Assembly: GCF_041146395.1 (NCBI RefSeq)
Contig: NC_090989.1
Coordinates: forward strand, 242,968,843 to 243,032,842
Length of the DNA stretch: 64,000 bases
Direction of reading: 5' to 3'
Source of the DNA: Eulemur rufifrons
Lineage: Eukaryota > Chordata > Mammalia > Primates > Lemuridae
Positions within the stretch are counted from its first letter, which is position 1; every line of letters begins with the position of its first letter. Below, one piece after another: positions 13,051 to 24,862 of the stretch. The notes below the pieces were generated by a model. It saw only the letters and a program-made list of their open reading frames with translations, searched no databases and was not told where the DNA came from. The position numbers and the translations under genes are program-made.

Positions 13051-13876
13051 TACATGGAGCCACAAAAGACCCAGAATAGCCAAAGCAAGCCTGAGCAAAA
13101 AGAACAAAGCGAGAGGCATCACACTACCTGACTTCAATATTAATGCAAAGCTATAGTGACTAAAGCAGCATGGTACTGGAATGAAAACAGGCACATAGAC
13201 CAATGAAACAGAATAAAGAACCCTGAAATAATTCCATGCATTTACAGTCAACTCATTTCCAGCAAAGGCACCAAGAACATATGTTGGGGAAAGGATAGTT
13301 TCCTCAGTAAATGTAGGAAAACTGCATATCCATATGCAGAAAAATAACCCTATACCCCTATTTCTCATTGTATATAAAAATCAACTAAAAATGGATTACA
13401 GACTTAAATGTAAGACCTGAAACTATGAAACTTCTAAAAGAAAACATTGTGGAAACATTTGAGGACATTAGTGGGAAAAGATTTCCTGAGTAAGACCTTA
13501 AAAGCACAAGTAATCAAAGCAAAAATGAATAAACAGGATCACATTAAGTTAAAAACCTTCAGTACAGCAGGGTAAACAATCAACAAAGTGAAAAAACAAC
13601 CCACAAAATGGGAGAAAATATTTGCAAACTACCCATCTAATAATGGATTAATAACCTGAATATATAAGGAACTCACACAACTCAATAGAAAAAATACAAA
13701 TAATCTGATTTAAAAGTGGGTAAAAGATCTGAATATATAGTTCTCAAAAGAAGACAGACAAATGGCTATCAGGTATTTGAAAAAATGATCAACTTCACTA
13801 ATCATCAGAGAAATGCCAATCAAAACTACAATGAGATATATCACCTCAGTTAAAATGACTTTTATCAAAAAGACAA
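13051..13876 (+). mobile_element. L1 5' arm of the same insertion, inverted (sense on plus)
   Basis: Sense ORF2 text: 'ccacaaaagacccagaatag', 'gaggcatcacactacctgac', 'gcatggtactggaatgaaaa', 'ggagaaaatatttgcaaact', ending 'atgacttttatcaaaaagac'. The last bases are those that precede, in L1, the start of the opposite arm. The two arms therefore make one contiguous L1 segment with its 5' part flipped. Many stops; inactive. Confidence 0.85.
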
Positions 13877-14115
13877 TATTTTTATGGAGCAAAGCAGAGG
13901 AAAAGAAAAAATATGAATATATCTGCTACTTTTATTTAAACATCAGAGAAATGATAAACCACAAAGCAATAAAATGTGTTCTCTCCATGAAGTTGGAGAA
14001 ATGGTGTGGAAGGCATATGGAAAAGGACATTTCTCTGAGTGTTTCTGTATAGATTTAACTTTTATTAAGTATGTTAATAGCCTACATATTTAAAAAATAA
14101 AATTAAATCAACAAG
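13877..14115 (+). mobile_element. Older L1M 3' end, right part of the split copy
   Basis: 'aagaaaaaatatgaatatat', 'gttggagaaatggtgtggaa', 'gtttctgtatagatttaact' and terminal 'aaaaaataaaattaaat' continue the old L1M interrupted at 12,224, closing with its A-rich tail. Confidence 0.65.
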
Positions 14116-14935
14116 GATGCAAAGAGGGAAAATAATTGAAACCGAAATAAATGAATCTACCTGTATTCCAAATGAAGAGCATAGCCACATTGAAGGGAAG
14201 GGTTATGAGACCAACAAAGAAAAAAAATGAAAGAAAAGAATAAGAACAAATACAAGAAACTTATGAACACAGTATTAGATGGTATTCCTTCAGTCTTGAC
14301 AGGAATTGGGAGTAGGGATTACAGCAAACCAATCAAACCAATTCTAAACCAAATTCAGTAGATTTGATTATTGTAGTAGTGTATGTGAAGCAATTCTGAA
14401 ACTATTTTAGATGAATTATGTAATTTTGCATATAGGTATGTGTTACTCTTACTGGGATCCAAGATTCTCCCTCTAGCAGAACAGAATTACAAATATGGAA
14501 ATAGAATGGCGAAAGGCAATAAAACACCCTGTGTGAATAGATTGGAATTGGAGGTATTGGTATGAACTTGTGATTTTAAATATGTGTTTATGTGTGTGCA
14601 TGCATGTATACATGTACATATATACACATATACATGTATGTATAAGTGCACATATATATACATATACATGTATGTATATGTGAGTTCACTGGAGGAACCT
14701 AGATGCAAAGACACATCAATAACAATAAGCATACAAGGTAGGTCTTGGTTTGTGATACCGTTCCCCACTAAAAGGATACTCAGAGAAATGACTGTTCTCA
14801 GGACTAGCACAAGGAAACTGCAAGATCAAAGTTTATACCAGAAAGCAAATAAGTGCTAAAAAAGTCATTAGAGTATGTCATAAATATACAGGAGTTATGT
14901 TGAAGGGGCTCTTACTAGCCAAATCTAGGAGAACT
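14116..14935 (+). other. Probable old L1M-derived sequence
   Basis: A-rich on the plus strand and continuous with the L1M 3' UTR text that follows. Individual blocks are too diverged for me to assign firmly. It encloses the alternating tract at 14,582-14,685. Confidence 0.35.
14582..14685. repeat. Alternating purine-pyrimidine tract, about 100 bp
   Basis: Almost unbroken R-Y alternation made of TG, CA and TA steps (for example 'tgtgtgcatgcatgtataca'). Such tracts can adopt left-handed or cruciform structure and are unstable in length. Confidence 0.75.
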
Positions 14936-15905
14936 GAGAATCAAAACAAATAAAGGCGGTAATGGATTATAAGCTACTGGGGGCGAGGGGGAAGTGAGTC
15001 ACTGAAATTGATACGAGTCCACACTGATACTATTTCTTCCAATGACTGAATCAATAAATAAACAAACAAAGACTAAAGAGGATTCTTGGTCACAGTAGAA
15101 TTCCACATGAATACAAAGGAAGTTTCAACCATCCTGGTAAAGATTGTTTTATGCAAGAATTATAAAATAAAGATGCTAAATCTAGGGGTGAAATTTTGAT
15201 AAGGATCAAAATATTTGCACAATCTTCAAGAGTCGACTCATCAATTACCTACTATTTGAAAGGGAAAAACAGTAAATATACTACAAAGAAAAAATGAAAA
15301 CATAGATTGAATGAGCAAAATTAATATCAACAATGAGGGGCAGGTGGACATCATGTGCTTATGGGTGCAACACACTAAAGGACTCACCATTACCTACAAA
15401 GCATTCCAGGTGGGAATTTATAATCTGAAGAAACATCTGAAAAACCCCAAATAAAGAAAATTCTACTAAAATATATAAAGGACTGTATTCTTTTAAAATG
15501 TTATTGTCATAAAAGACAAAGAAAAGCTGAGTACTCCAGATAAAAGGAGACTAAATAGACATGATAAAACAATACATGATCTTAGACTGATTCTTTGCAC
15601 TAGAGGAAAACATGCTATAAAGAACATTACTGAATTAACTGACAAAATTAGAAATGCACACTGAAGTACTTAAGATAAAGGGTCATAATGTATACAATTT
15701 ACTTTCAAATGGTTCAGGGAAAATTTATACATGTAAATATATATACACATATACAAATCAATACATAGGTAAACAGCATGTAGATAACAAATGGGGAAAA
15801 ATAGTAACAATAGGAGAATCTGGGCAAAGAGTACATGGATTTTTTTATGCTACTCTTGTAACTTTTCTGTAAGTTTGAAATTAAGCTTACAAATAAAAAA
15901 CTAAA
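14936..15905 (+). mobile_element. L1M-lineage 3' UTR, sense, with 3' terminus
   Basis: Clear order of an old L1M 3' UTR: 'aaggactcaccattacctac', 'taaagaaaattctactaaaa', 'gagactaaatagacatgata', 'gcacactgaagtacttaaga', 'caaatggttcagggaaaatt', and terminal 'aacttttctgtaagtttgaa' with an A-rich end. Non-coding. Confidence 0.8.
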
Positions 15906-16204
15906 ATAATTAAAGTACTAAAGACAAACGGTGTAAGTATGACACAGATCAGCAGTTCTCTAACCAAGAGTGGGGAAAAATGGTGGGAGGTTCTTGGGGT
16001 GTTAAGAAAAACCTGTGGAAAATTTGAATTTATCCTAAGGATATACAGAATGTATAAGATGAATAAATTCTCCCTTGTCGCTTGTAAAATATATAGAAAT
16101 AATCAGATAAAATTGTTTTTACAGAGCAGAAAGAAAACTAAAGAGATTTATTATTCTCCTATAGGTGATACACTGAAATATAGTATGTTCAAATAGATTT
16201 AGCT
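15906..16204. other. Unclassified stretch
   Basis: Near 15,950 'agcagttctctaaccaagag' resembles the terminus of a hAT-type DNA transposon, but no matching far end was found. No call is made. Confidence 0.3.
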
Positions 16205-16725
16205 AAGTTCAGAGCTGAGAAATCAACCAACAGTGGGCTGTGGGAATTGCTGTGCTGATTCTCTAACCTACTTTAGAATAATAATCCGGTGCATTAAAAG
16301 AAAAACTTTATGTAAATATAATGTAACAGAATTTATTAGAACAAAGAAGAATTCATGGATCAGGCAGCACTCAGAACCAGAAGAGGTTCAGAGAGCTCTA
16401 CCTAGCGTCATGTGCAACAAGCTTTTATAGGCTAACCAACAGGAAAAAAAATAGAGAGATCATCTGATTGACTAGAGCTTATTTAGGCATGATGTGATGA
16501 GGCATTACCATAGTAGAGCATAGTCTGATCAGTTAGATGCTTGTCATTGGCTGAAGCTTAGCTGTTTGTGATTGGTGGAAACCTGGTTTTGGTTACAAAA
16601 ATGTACTACTAAGTTTTGCTTTATTTGTATACTAAATTAGGTTGTAGTTTGTTACCTAGGAACTCAAAGTACAGAGACAGCCTGAGGCTATGGCCTACTG
16701 TGTATATAATTTAACAGGTGAAATG
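16205..16725 (-). mobile_element. ERV solo LTR, antisense
   Basis: On the minus strand the order is U3 with two CCAAT-type boxes ('ccaatcacaaac', 'gccaatgacaag'), a TATA motif in 'cctataaaagctt' near 16,425, then R/U5 with 'ctaataaattctg' near 16,335 as polyadenylation signal. That is a complete LTR promoter-to-polyA layout with plausible spacing. No internal sequence is attached. Class I is likely and the subfamily was not recognised. Whether it still fires cannot be judged from sequence. Confidence 0.6.
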
Positions 16726-19085
16726 CTCTGGAGGGAAGTGACTGTCAGGTTTGGGAAACACTGCACGACAGTCTGGTTTCAATAATTCACAATGTATAAA
16801 GATATGTTAAGTCTTTAAGAATTTCAGAAGTGGGAAAAAAAAAGCCCAGATGATTGTATTTAATCCAGTGTTTCTTAAACATTTAATAAGGATTCAATTT
16901 TCTGGTGGTGGCAGTTGTGCTCTCTGGAGCAGATGTTGAGATGGAGTTTGGGGTGCTGAGGGGAAACAGTGTCCATCAGAGTGGCTCTGCTTGGCCCAGG
17001 TCCTTTATACTATCTTCTCCCTCAGTCACCAAATAAGGAAGACCAGGAAGGTGGCTCTCTGCAGCCAAGGCCCACGCTGAAGGAGCAGGGAGTGGGAGGC
17101 AGTCTGTTGACTACAGTCTGCTGACTGCTTGTCCTGTACCTGAGCAATAAGTCGTTCCTTAGAGAGGGTGCATCTCCTTGTTGGTCACGTTTAGCCTCAC
17201 TGGTTTCTATCCTGCATAATACACTTTAGAAAATGATACCCTAAACCTTTAAGAGCAAGCAAGTTATCTCTCAAACCAAACATTAATTAAACTGCCAGAG
17301 GCAGAACACTGAAATATAAGATTTATTGCTCTCCAGTGTAACTTTTCTTCTTCTGTGTATGTACCTGCTGGTGTGGTCCTGGGTAATATATGTTATTCAA
17401 GAACTGTATTTGCTTGGCATGGCATTTACAAAGAAAGCATCAAAGAAGTAGACAGCTGATATTTTTGATGATACCCTCTTCTTTCCTAACACCTTTCTTT
17501 AAGCAAAACTTAACGTGTTTTACATCACAACCCCCCTGTATTCGTAATACTTTACAGTTTAAGGTGATGCATTATGGTCACAGTTTAATATAATTAAAGA
17601 AGCACTAGAATCAGTGACAAAGAGACATACCTGAATAGGAGTTACCTATACAAACCACCTATGGAAACATGAGTGAATTCAACTAATCTTTCATTTTCTG
17701 TATGAAAATTGGTTAAGTTATTTGATATGAAAGTGTTTCACAAATTGCAAAACACTCTAAAATGCAGAGAATTTTGTTATTATCATTATCATCCTCATCA
17801 AATCTGGCAATACTGTTATTATAAAGTAATGGAATATATTCAACAAATACTCTTTTTTCAGCATCTATGGTGGATCAGGCATGTTCCATGCATAGTATTT
17901 TGGTACTTATACCATAGGGTGAGTGTGTTATTGTAGAAAAGATTACTGAGGCATCAGCAATAAAAGGTTTAATAAGCTGTGTGTGTAATTTGTTATTTTG
18001 GGGAGGACTGTGACATCAGGCACAACAACCTATTAATTAAAGCTGATTATTGGTATTACAAATTTGTGCCAAAGTACAAGCCAAGAGAAGAATTCCCTAT
18101 TGTTAAATATTTACCATTTGTATCCTGTACTCTCCTATCTATCAGGGCACAAGCAGAGGCTACTTTGAAAACTACTTGACAGCCAATTCACCAGGTCTGC
18201 CTCCCCTCAAAGAAAATAAAGTCCAAAAACACATGGTATATTCTGGAATTGTACTACAGAGACAATAAAAGTAGACTACAAGAAGACTTTACTTGATCTC
18301 AGTAGGAAGGTGTTTTCTTCAATCTCTATAGCATCATTAGTAGAACGGATTGGGGAGCAGATGGCAAAGAAATAAAAGAGAGAGAGAGTTATATTCTTTT
18401 TTTTTTTTTTTTAAAAATGAGCTTTGTTAAAAACTTCCTGGGGCTTTAAACATATGAATCATGTATTTCACTCGTCTAAAATGTTCTATCTATTCTGACA
18501 CTGTTATATAACACAGAATAAATTAATAACATTTTAGGTATACTTCAGCCCCTCCTATTATCATCTCTTGGAGCTGCAGAGAAGTGGGTAAGAGGAGAGG
18601 AGGGTGGAATAGGAAGACAGGAGGGAGGGAAAAAGAGAAAATGAGTTTGATGTATTTTATTTCATTGACTGTCAGGAGATTTTATAAATTATCGGGGAAA
18701 GATACTTAGACAAAATTTAAACTAAATGAATTATTTAATAAACAGATGCCAAGTGGAAATGCATAATTTATTGCTACTATGCATAAGCTAGTTTAAGGAT
18801 TCCACAGCTTTTTCTTGTTTGCCTAGACTAAAATATTTTCACATACAACCTTGTGTACAACCAAGGGAAAAGTATATAGTCATACTCAATCAATCATCTT
18901 TCAGTTTAATTCAGCAAATATATATATGATGTATAAATTTTGTTATATATTTTGAGGGGTAGGGGAATAATTGAAGACATGGGAATTTAAAGAAGAAAAA
19001 TACTTAGGCACCAAAAGTTGTTTCCAGATTCATCTCTTTCACCAAATATCTTACCACGCAGGCCTTGCCCGATTGAGCGTATTTT
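16726..19085. other. Unclassified stretch
   Basis: No repeat recognised apart from a T-run (18,399-18,412) and a short GA run (18,378-18,388). The 16.9-17.2 kb part is G+C-richer and could be a diverged LTR, but I cannot place it. Confidence 0.35.
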
Positions 19086-19089
19086 GGCG

Positions 19090-19395
19090 ACATCTCCATA
19101 ACTATGGGGCCTGGAATGCTCCTCCCCACTTCTGAGTCCTGTAAATATTTCCTTCAATTCACAATTCAAGAGTATTTTCCCCATTTCCCCAACGTGTGAG
19201 TAGATTCATTTATTGCATTTCATATATATGTTTAATAAAAATCTTTATAAAATGTGTTAGTTATCGGTTTAGGGAAAAGTGTCAATCAGTAGACTATGAG
19301 CTCCTAGGGCCTGGGCAAGATGTCTTATTCTGCTCAAGAAATGGACAATGTAGTGTTATGGAAATAGTAAACACTGTGAGAATTAGCAAACGAAA
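19090..19395 (+). repeat. L2 LINE 3' region, sense
   Basis: 'gcctggaatgctcctcccca', 'cacaattcaagagtattttc' and 'actatgagctcctagggcct' followed by 'gggcaagatgtcttattctg' follow the L2 3' order. The 65-codon minus frame here is a shadow. Confidence 0.65.
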
Positions 19396-19459
19396 TTATA
19401 AGAATATAAATATGTGCAGAAAAGTCTGAAGAACAAAGATTCTTAAACTTTAGTATCCA

Positions 19460-19565
19460 TCCCTCTGTGCCTCAGATTCTTCAACTTTAAGAAAGGTACT
19501 AATGACATGATTTACCTCATAACATTGTTATAAGAATGAAATGAGTTAAAACATAAGAAATTAAT
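19460..19565 (+). repeat. MIR fragment, sense
   Basis: 'tgtgcctcagattcttcaac', 'gatttacctcataacattgt' and 'aagaatgaaatgagttaaaa' match the late MIR core. Confidence 0.65.
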
Positions 19566-19647
19566 TCAAAAAATGGTCTGGAATTAGTTGAAGAGTTGAA
19601 ACATGAAAGAACAGTACTAACACATTACTCAGAAAGTGTAATAGTAC

Positions 19648-19666
19648 GATGATGATGATGATGATG
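19648..19666. repeat. (GAT)6 microsatellite
   Basis: Six clean GAT units following 'atagtac'. Confidence 0.85.
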
Positions 19667-21235
19667 GCATCTGTAAACTCTCTGATAAAGCTGTTTGGTA
19701 ACAAATTATTTGATTGGGTGGATGTTAAGAGAATTCAGTTTTAGTATCTGTTCTGTCATGAGCTAAGTGTATTACTTGAGTAAAATATTACACTTCCAAA
19801 ATCTTAGAATCTCTGTCTATGAGAGTTTTAGGAAATGTTTTTGTTAAGGTTTCTTCCATTCTTTGGTCTCTTTTTTCATTATATAGGTAGAAATTTCCTA
19901 CATTGAATGTAGCCCATTTATTTGTGGTTTTAAGGTAGAATACCCCTGATGTGATGTGATTTTAAAATTATTATTCTTTATGCCTTGTATGATGGTCACT
20001 CGGTAAGGAGTATTCTTTTTTGATTTTTCAGGCCACATTGTCATTTTTGTCTATCTTTAAGCATGTATCAATGTACTCTTTTCGTACTTTCTTTGGATTA
20101 CCAACATGAGTCCTTCTCTGAAGTTGTGAGATGTAAATATTTAAGCCAATATTATTCAGAATAGATTTTCATGTTATTTGGATATGAAAAAGATACCATG
20201 TTAGGGCTCGCATTTATGGTGATGCCAATCATCACAATTACTACTCATTGATTGACATTCATTTGTTCACTAAAGAATACTCATTGACCAAAAAAAAAAA
20301 AAAAAAATTATTATTCTTTAAAGCAGGGTTAGGATAAATAATAAAGCTGTCACTTAATATGGAAACCAATGATAAAACAAAACAGTAGCAGTGAGAGAAA
20401 CAGCTTATCTAGCCGATAAATTGCACCCCACCCCCCACCAACAGGGAAAAATGGCAATTATTTGCTAACAATAGCAAATGTTAGTACAACTGTTACTGCT
20501 AGGGCCTGAACTACTACTTTGTTAAATGAAGTGAGAGCTGCAAGCTGACCTCAACATTTTCTTTCTACAGATTGTCAAATGCTCCATTACAGGTGGAAAT
20601 GTGTTCTTCTGGTAACTATATTAGAGTAAGAGCAATTCCAGATAATTATGATGATCTCCATAAAATCAATCAATTAATTGCTTTACTTTGTTTCTCTTTC
20701 TTCGTTTGTCTCTATTCTCCCTTGTTTCTTTCAGAGCAGTGAACTTAGAAACCCTGGATTTCAGGAGACCACATGCCTGCATGGTAAAAGCTACACATTC
20801 CCATCTGGCCCACTACTGCACCTTCATCTGACCTGTTTTTCTTCTTTCAACAATAGTTATGAACTTTCAGTTCCCTTCTACATCTTTCACATATAGCTGC
20901 TTCCTATAGCTGATCAGTTTTCAAGACCTGACCATTTTTCTTTTCTGATGTCTCATGTCCCGTCCATATACACTTTTTCTACCATAGCTGTTGGCTTTCA
21001 GTTTAGGTCACTGCAATATCACTTATGGTTTTCTGCACTGGTCCCAGTTGAATTCAATTCAGTAAGCATTTAATGACTACTACTGTAAAACCAGCCCACA
21101 TATTAGCCGAAATAAGTTAACTGACAAATAACAATATAAGCCCACTATGCTTTCTACTAGGGTTCCTCAATGATTAAATGTTTTATCTAGAAGGGCCTTT
21201 AGAAATATTCTAATTGAGCACATTCTAATAGAGCT
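19667..21235. other. Unclassified stretch
   Basis: AT-rich. It contains a 17-A run at 20,291-20,307 and a C-rich run near 20,427. No repeat family, exon or RNA gene recognised. Confidence 0.35.
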
Positions 21236-21240
21236 TTGTG

Positions 21241-21400
21241 AGACAATGGAAATACTCTATGTGTGTGGCTACTGAGCACTTGGAATGTGCCTAATACCAC
21301 TAATGAACTAATTTTTTAATGTTTAATTTCATTTAATTTTAGTTAGTTTTAATTTTAATGTAGATAGCTTTATTCAGGAAGTGGCTACTATAAAAATGGA
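21241..21400 (+). mobile_element. MER5A-like hAT-Charlie element
   Basis: 'aatggaaatactctatgtgt', 'ggctactgagcacttggaat' and 'aatttcatttaattttagtt' plus a return 'aggaagtggctacta' fit MER5A, a non-autonomous hAT DNA transposon with terminal inverted repeats. Confidence 0.7.
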
Positions 21401-21524
21401 TTTTATACATGAGGAAGCACCCCTAGAAAAGTTAAAGTTACTAGCCCAAGGTCTCAGAGTTATAAAACTCCTCTAAGTAATCTTAAATCTTCTTTTTCTT
21501 TCTAACCCCATAATCAACCCAATA
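21400..21524 (-). repeat. MIR fragment, antisense
   Basis: 'acatgaggaagcacccctag' and 'gttactagcccaaggtctca' mirror the MIR core ('gaggaaactgaggc', 'cttgcccaaggtcac'). Confidence 0.5.
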
Positions 21525-21935
21525 GCAAACTCTAACTTCAAAATATATCCAATATCTGAAAGCATCTCACCATTTCCACTGTTACCACTTTCCTCTGAGC
21601 CACTGTGTTCCTTCCCTACTTCCATCCTTAGTAAGGCATACAAGACCCTTTACAGTTGAACTGGCCCCTGGTGCTTTTCTGACATCATCTCACCAATTTC
21701 GCACTCATTCCCACTATGCACTATCCCCAGTGGGCTCCTCCTTGCTGCTCCTTTAATACCTCAAACATACGACCACCTCAAGGTCTTTACACCTGTAGTA
21801 CCCTTGTCTGCAGAGCCTTACCCTGGGTTTCTGTGGAGTAAGTTCACCCACTGCTTTCTTCTCAACTGTCCCTTATCAGAAAGAAATAGGCAGAATTGTA
21901 TGTCTGCTTATTACCTTTCCATCATTTAGAATAAA
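21525..21935 (+). repeat. L2 LINE, sense
   Basis: 'cttcaaaatatatccaatat', 'catttccactgttaccactt', 'aaggcatacaagacccttta', 'gaactggcccctggtgcttt', 'cctcaaggtctttacacctg' follow L2 ORF2-end and 3' UTR order closely. Confidence 0.85.
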
Positions 21936-22611
21936 AATTTTGTGAGAGAAATTGGCTAAATTCTACACATATGGAGATGGAAATTGGGCCACCTGAAAAG
22001 AATTGCCAAAGCAATGCCGTAGCATGAGATCTGAATTCGTACTACTCATGCCAGGATAAAATTAATTTAAAAACTGGCCCAGAACCACTAAAAACACTTC
22101 AGTTCTGAAAGGGGAAATTTGGAAAGTGCTCTATAGAGATACTTTGAAATTATAAGGTACAAAAAAATCTGCACAAGAACTACTGCTGAAGATGAGCTCA
22201 CAGTCAGAATTTCTGAAGAACTCAAGGAAGGAAGAAGTCATAAAGGACAGGGAGCCAACGTGGCAAATGGAAAGATTTATATCCAAGAATCAGTGATAGC
22301 AGAAAAATGTGTAACAGACTTTCAGAAGTTTAATTCCATTCTGAAATATGGGCAATAACAGTTACAGGTACTAGAGAAGCACAAAACAAAATAATCAAGG
22401 CTACAAGAGGGTGAAGCAAGGCTGAGGATTAAAGCAAGCTTCAGAGAGAAGGTGGATTTGGGGGCTAAAAATATGAGTAGAAATTTTCAGGCAGACATGA
22501 ACAGGAAAACAATATGAAGAAAGAGAAAATAACATACACACCTCACAACAAGGCTAACAACTCTGGTAATTCTCTTGATTGAAATTAGGTTCCTTAAAGA
22601 GTCCTGTGTGA
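21936..22611. other. Unclassified A-rich stretch
   Basis: Purine-rich on the plus strand, possibly old L1 coding debris, but no block matched well enough to name. Confidence 0.3.
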
Positions 22612-23022
22612 GTCAACATTCTCCACAGAAACAGAAACAATACAATGTATTTGTATATACATACATATGTATGTTTGTGTGTCTATGTCTACATATATAC
22701 CTATATATATGTAGATACAGATATATAGACAGAGAGAGAGAGAGAAAGTGATGTTGCAACTTGAATCTGAAAGCAGTTTAAAGTCAGAATTCCTTCTTCC
22801 TCTGGAGATTTCAGTCTTTTTCTCTCAAGGCCTTCAACAGCTTGGATGAGACTCACCCACAGAATGGAGGGTAATCTGCTTTACTCAAAGTTTACTGATT
22901 TACATGTCAGTTTCACCTAAAAAAAAAAAAATACCTGCCCAGGGATATCTACACTAGTGTTTGACCAACTATCTGGGTACCATTGACTAGCCTAGTTGAC
23001 ACATAAAATTAACCATCACAAG
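22612..23022 (-). mobile_element. MLT2-type ERVL LTR, antisense
   Basis: Left end 'ctccacagaaacagaaacaa' and right end 'gttgacacataaaattaacc' plus 'atcaca' are the reverse of the MLT2B-like termini. Inside are 'gcttggatgagactcaccca' and 'ggagggtaatctgctttact'. A tetranucleotide/GA expansion (22,650-22,745) has replaced part of the end. Same family as the LTR at 45.2 kb, opposite orientation. Confidence 0.85.
22650..22745. repeat. TATG/TATA/GA compound microsatellite
   Basis: 'tatatacatacatatgtatg', later 'acctatatatatgtagatac', ending in a (GA)n run. It lies within the MLT2-type LTR. Confidence 0.85.
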
Positions 23023-24674
23023 CTCCAAAATGGAGGCATATTACCTAAATACAAGGCAGCAGTCCACGTTGTAATGTCCCACGATTTCAGCAATTTTGTT
23101 TCAGTATGTGGCCTTATAAATACAATATTGCAATTTTATGTATTTATCTTGAGATTTCCATTGCACAGCTAAAGACAACACAAGACACCTCAGTGTGGAC
23201 ACATTGTTATGAATGTGGGTATTTATTTAGCCTGCAGTGATTATTTCTTTTTGAAAAGTTGCATCATCTGCTCCTAATTTGTTTGCATGACCTAATGTTA
23301 CTCTCTGATTAAGATATAAATCAGAATGACATTTGAAAAGAGATTGAACTAAATTATATTTGTGAATATGACTATAATATTTGTATGATTTGCCCTCCTG
23401 CCTTCCTCCTTCCCCTATAAGAAAATAAATCATATGAAAAAGAATATCCCCACCTATGTTTTAGATCATCTTCATTATTTTTCCAACTGTATCCCTTTTC
23501 ATCACCAAAACAAACCACAAACATAATAAACATAATGTTTCTCAAGAAAAGCGGAGTAAAAAATCCTTTAAGATTTCTTTGAAAGTTTCCATTTTATGGT
23601 TTTTTTATCCTTTTTTTTTGTGAACTTTTAGCATCTCAATATTTATAGCATTACCAAGAAGAATATAAATGCATCTGGCTTTTCCAAGGCACCAGAGTGC
23701 GGTATGTCCAGTTTTCATGTCAAAAAGCATAAGAACCTACCCTACACAAATAATAAAAATGAATTCAGAGAATCAATATTTTATGATAACCTAAACACAC
23801 TCACATAAGCTATTTTGAACTCTTTTTCAAGCCACCCTAAGGCGTCTATTCAGATGCAGAAAATACAAAAGATGAGAGGATATTTTTTCTATCAAAAATA
23901 ACTATCCTTTTTAGTAACATTTTGAGTAATGACTACATTAGGCATCATCACTCATAATAAAAAATGAGAATGGAAAGTTTCAGTCTATGCCATCATGGAG
24001 ATTTTAGTCAAGTAAACCACTTTTAACAAGGAAAATAAAGACAGTAGAAGACCTTCAAGTTTCTAGAAACGGAACTAATCTTGTGGGTAATTCTTTTCAC
24101 CACAAGCACTTGTGGCTCAGAGAATAAAGATAAGAGAACCTGGGCAGGTTTCATAATTGTTTTCTTCCTCAAACTAGATCCTTGGCAGACAAATCATGCC
24201 CATTGTGTTGGAATATTTGGCCTCCTTAATAGGATACATACACCACAAAGTCTCCTGGAGAATTAGATTGTCAGAATGATAAGAGATTTTTTTCCTGCCC
24301 CAGCAGGAATCCTCCTGGTTGAAATAGTGTATTTTCTCTGCAGCAAGAGCTGCAGAATGTTACTTCCCATGTACTCTGCATGGCTTCTACTGGATGTTTA
24401 ATGTCTCTGTATGTCCTTCACCCAGATTCTTGCCTACATGTGTTCTCATATGCTTGCCTGTGTTATGAGCACTCTTAATACTCTTAGTGTTTGACGGTTT
24501 GGACATTGTAGCCTACATCTACTTGGTTTCAGCTCACTGCCCTTCCTAAACTATCATAACTTCTTAAAGATCTCTTCTTAAAGATCTTCCTGACAACACA
24601 CCAAGCCTAGACTAACAAATCTGACTTGTTGCCATGTTCTCTTAGGTCAAATTTCCAGCATTGTTGCTTGCTAG
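23023..24674. other. Unclassified, single-copy-looking stretch
   Basis: No repeat, exon or RNA recognised. Confidence 0.35.
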
Positions 24675-24862
24675 GCTCTACTTTTTATTATTATTATTAT
24701 TTCAACATATTGTGGGGGTACAAAAGTTTAGGTTACGTATATTGCCCTTGCTCCCCCACCTCTCTGAGTCAGAGCTTCAAACGTGTCCATCCCCTAGACA
24801 GTGCGCATGGCACTCGTTATGTATGTATGCACCCATCCCCTCCCCACCTACATCTGGCTGAC
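24675..24862 (-). mobile_element. Strepsirrhine-type L1 3' UTR end, antisense, severely 5'-truncated
   Basis: Starts with reverse A-rich tail 'tattattattattatttcaa', then 'gtgggggtacaaaagtttag', 'gttacgtatattgccctt', and one copy of a G-rich (minus strand) unit beginning 'agtcagagctt' at 24,767. It closely parallels the tail of the L1 at 57.8 kb, which has two such units. Truncated before any ORF2 sequence. Confidence 0.8.

Noticed and set aside
15941..16010. hAT transposon end
   Set aside because: Only one end-like motif. No inverted partner or 8-bp duplication found.
18987..19184. 65-codon minus-strand frame as a coding exon
   Set aside because: Overlaps L2 3' sequence and lacks convincing splice sites.
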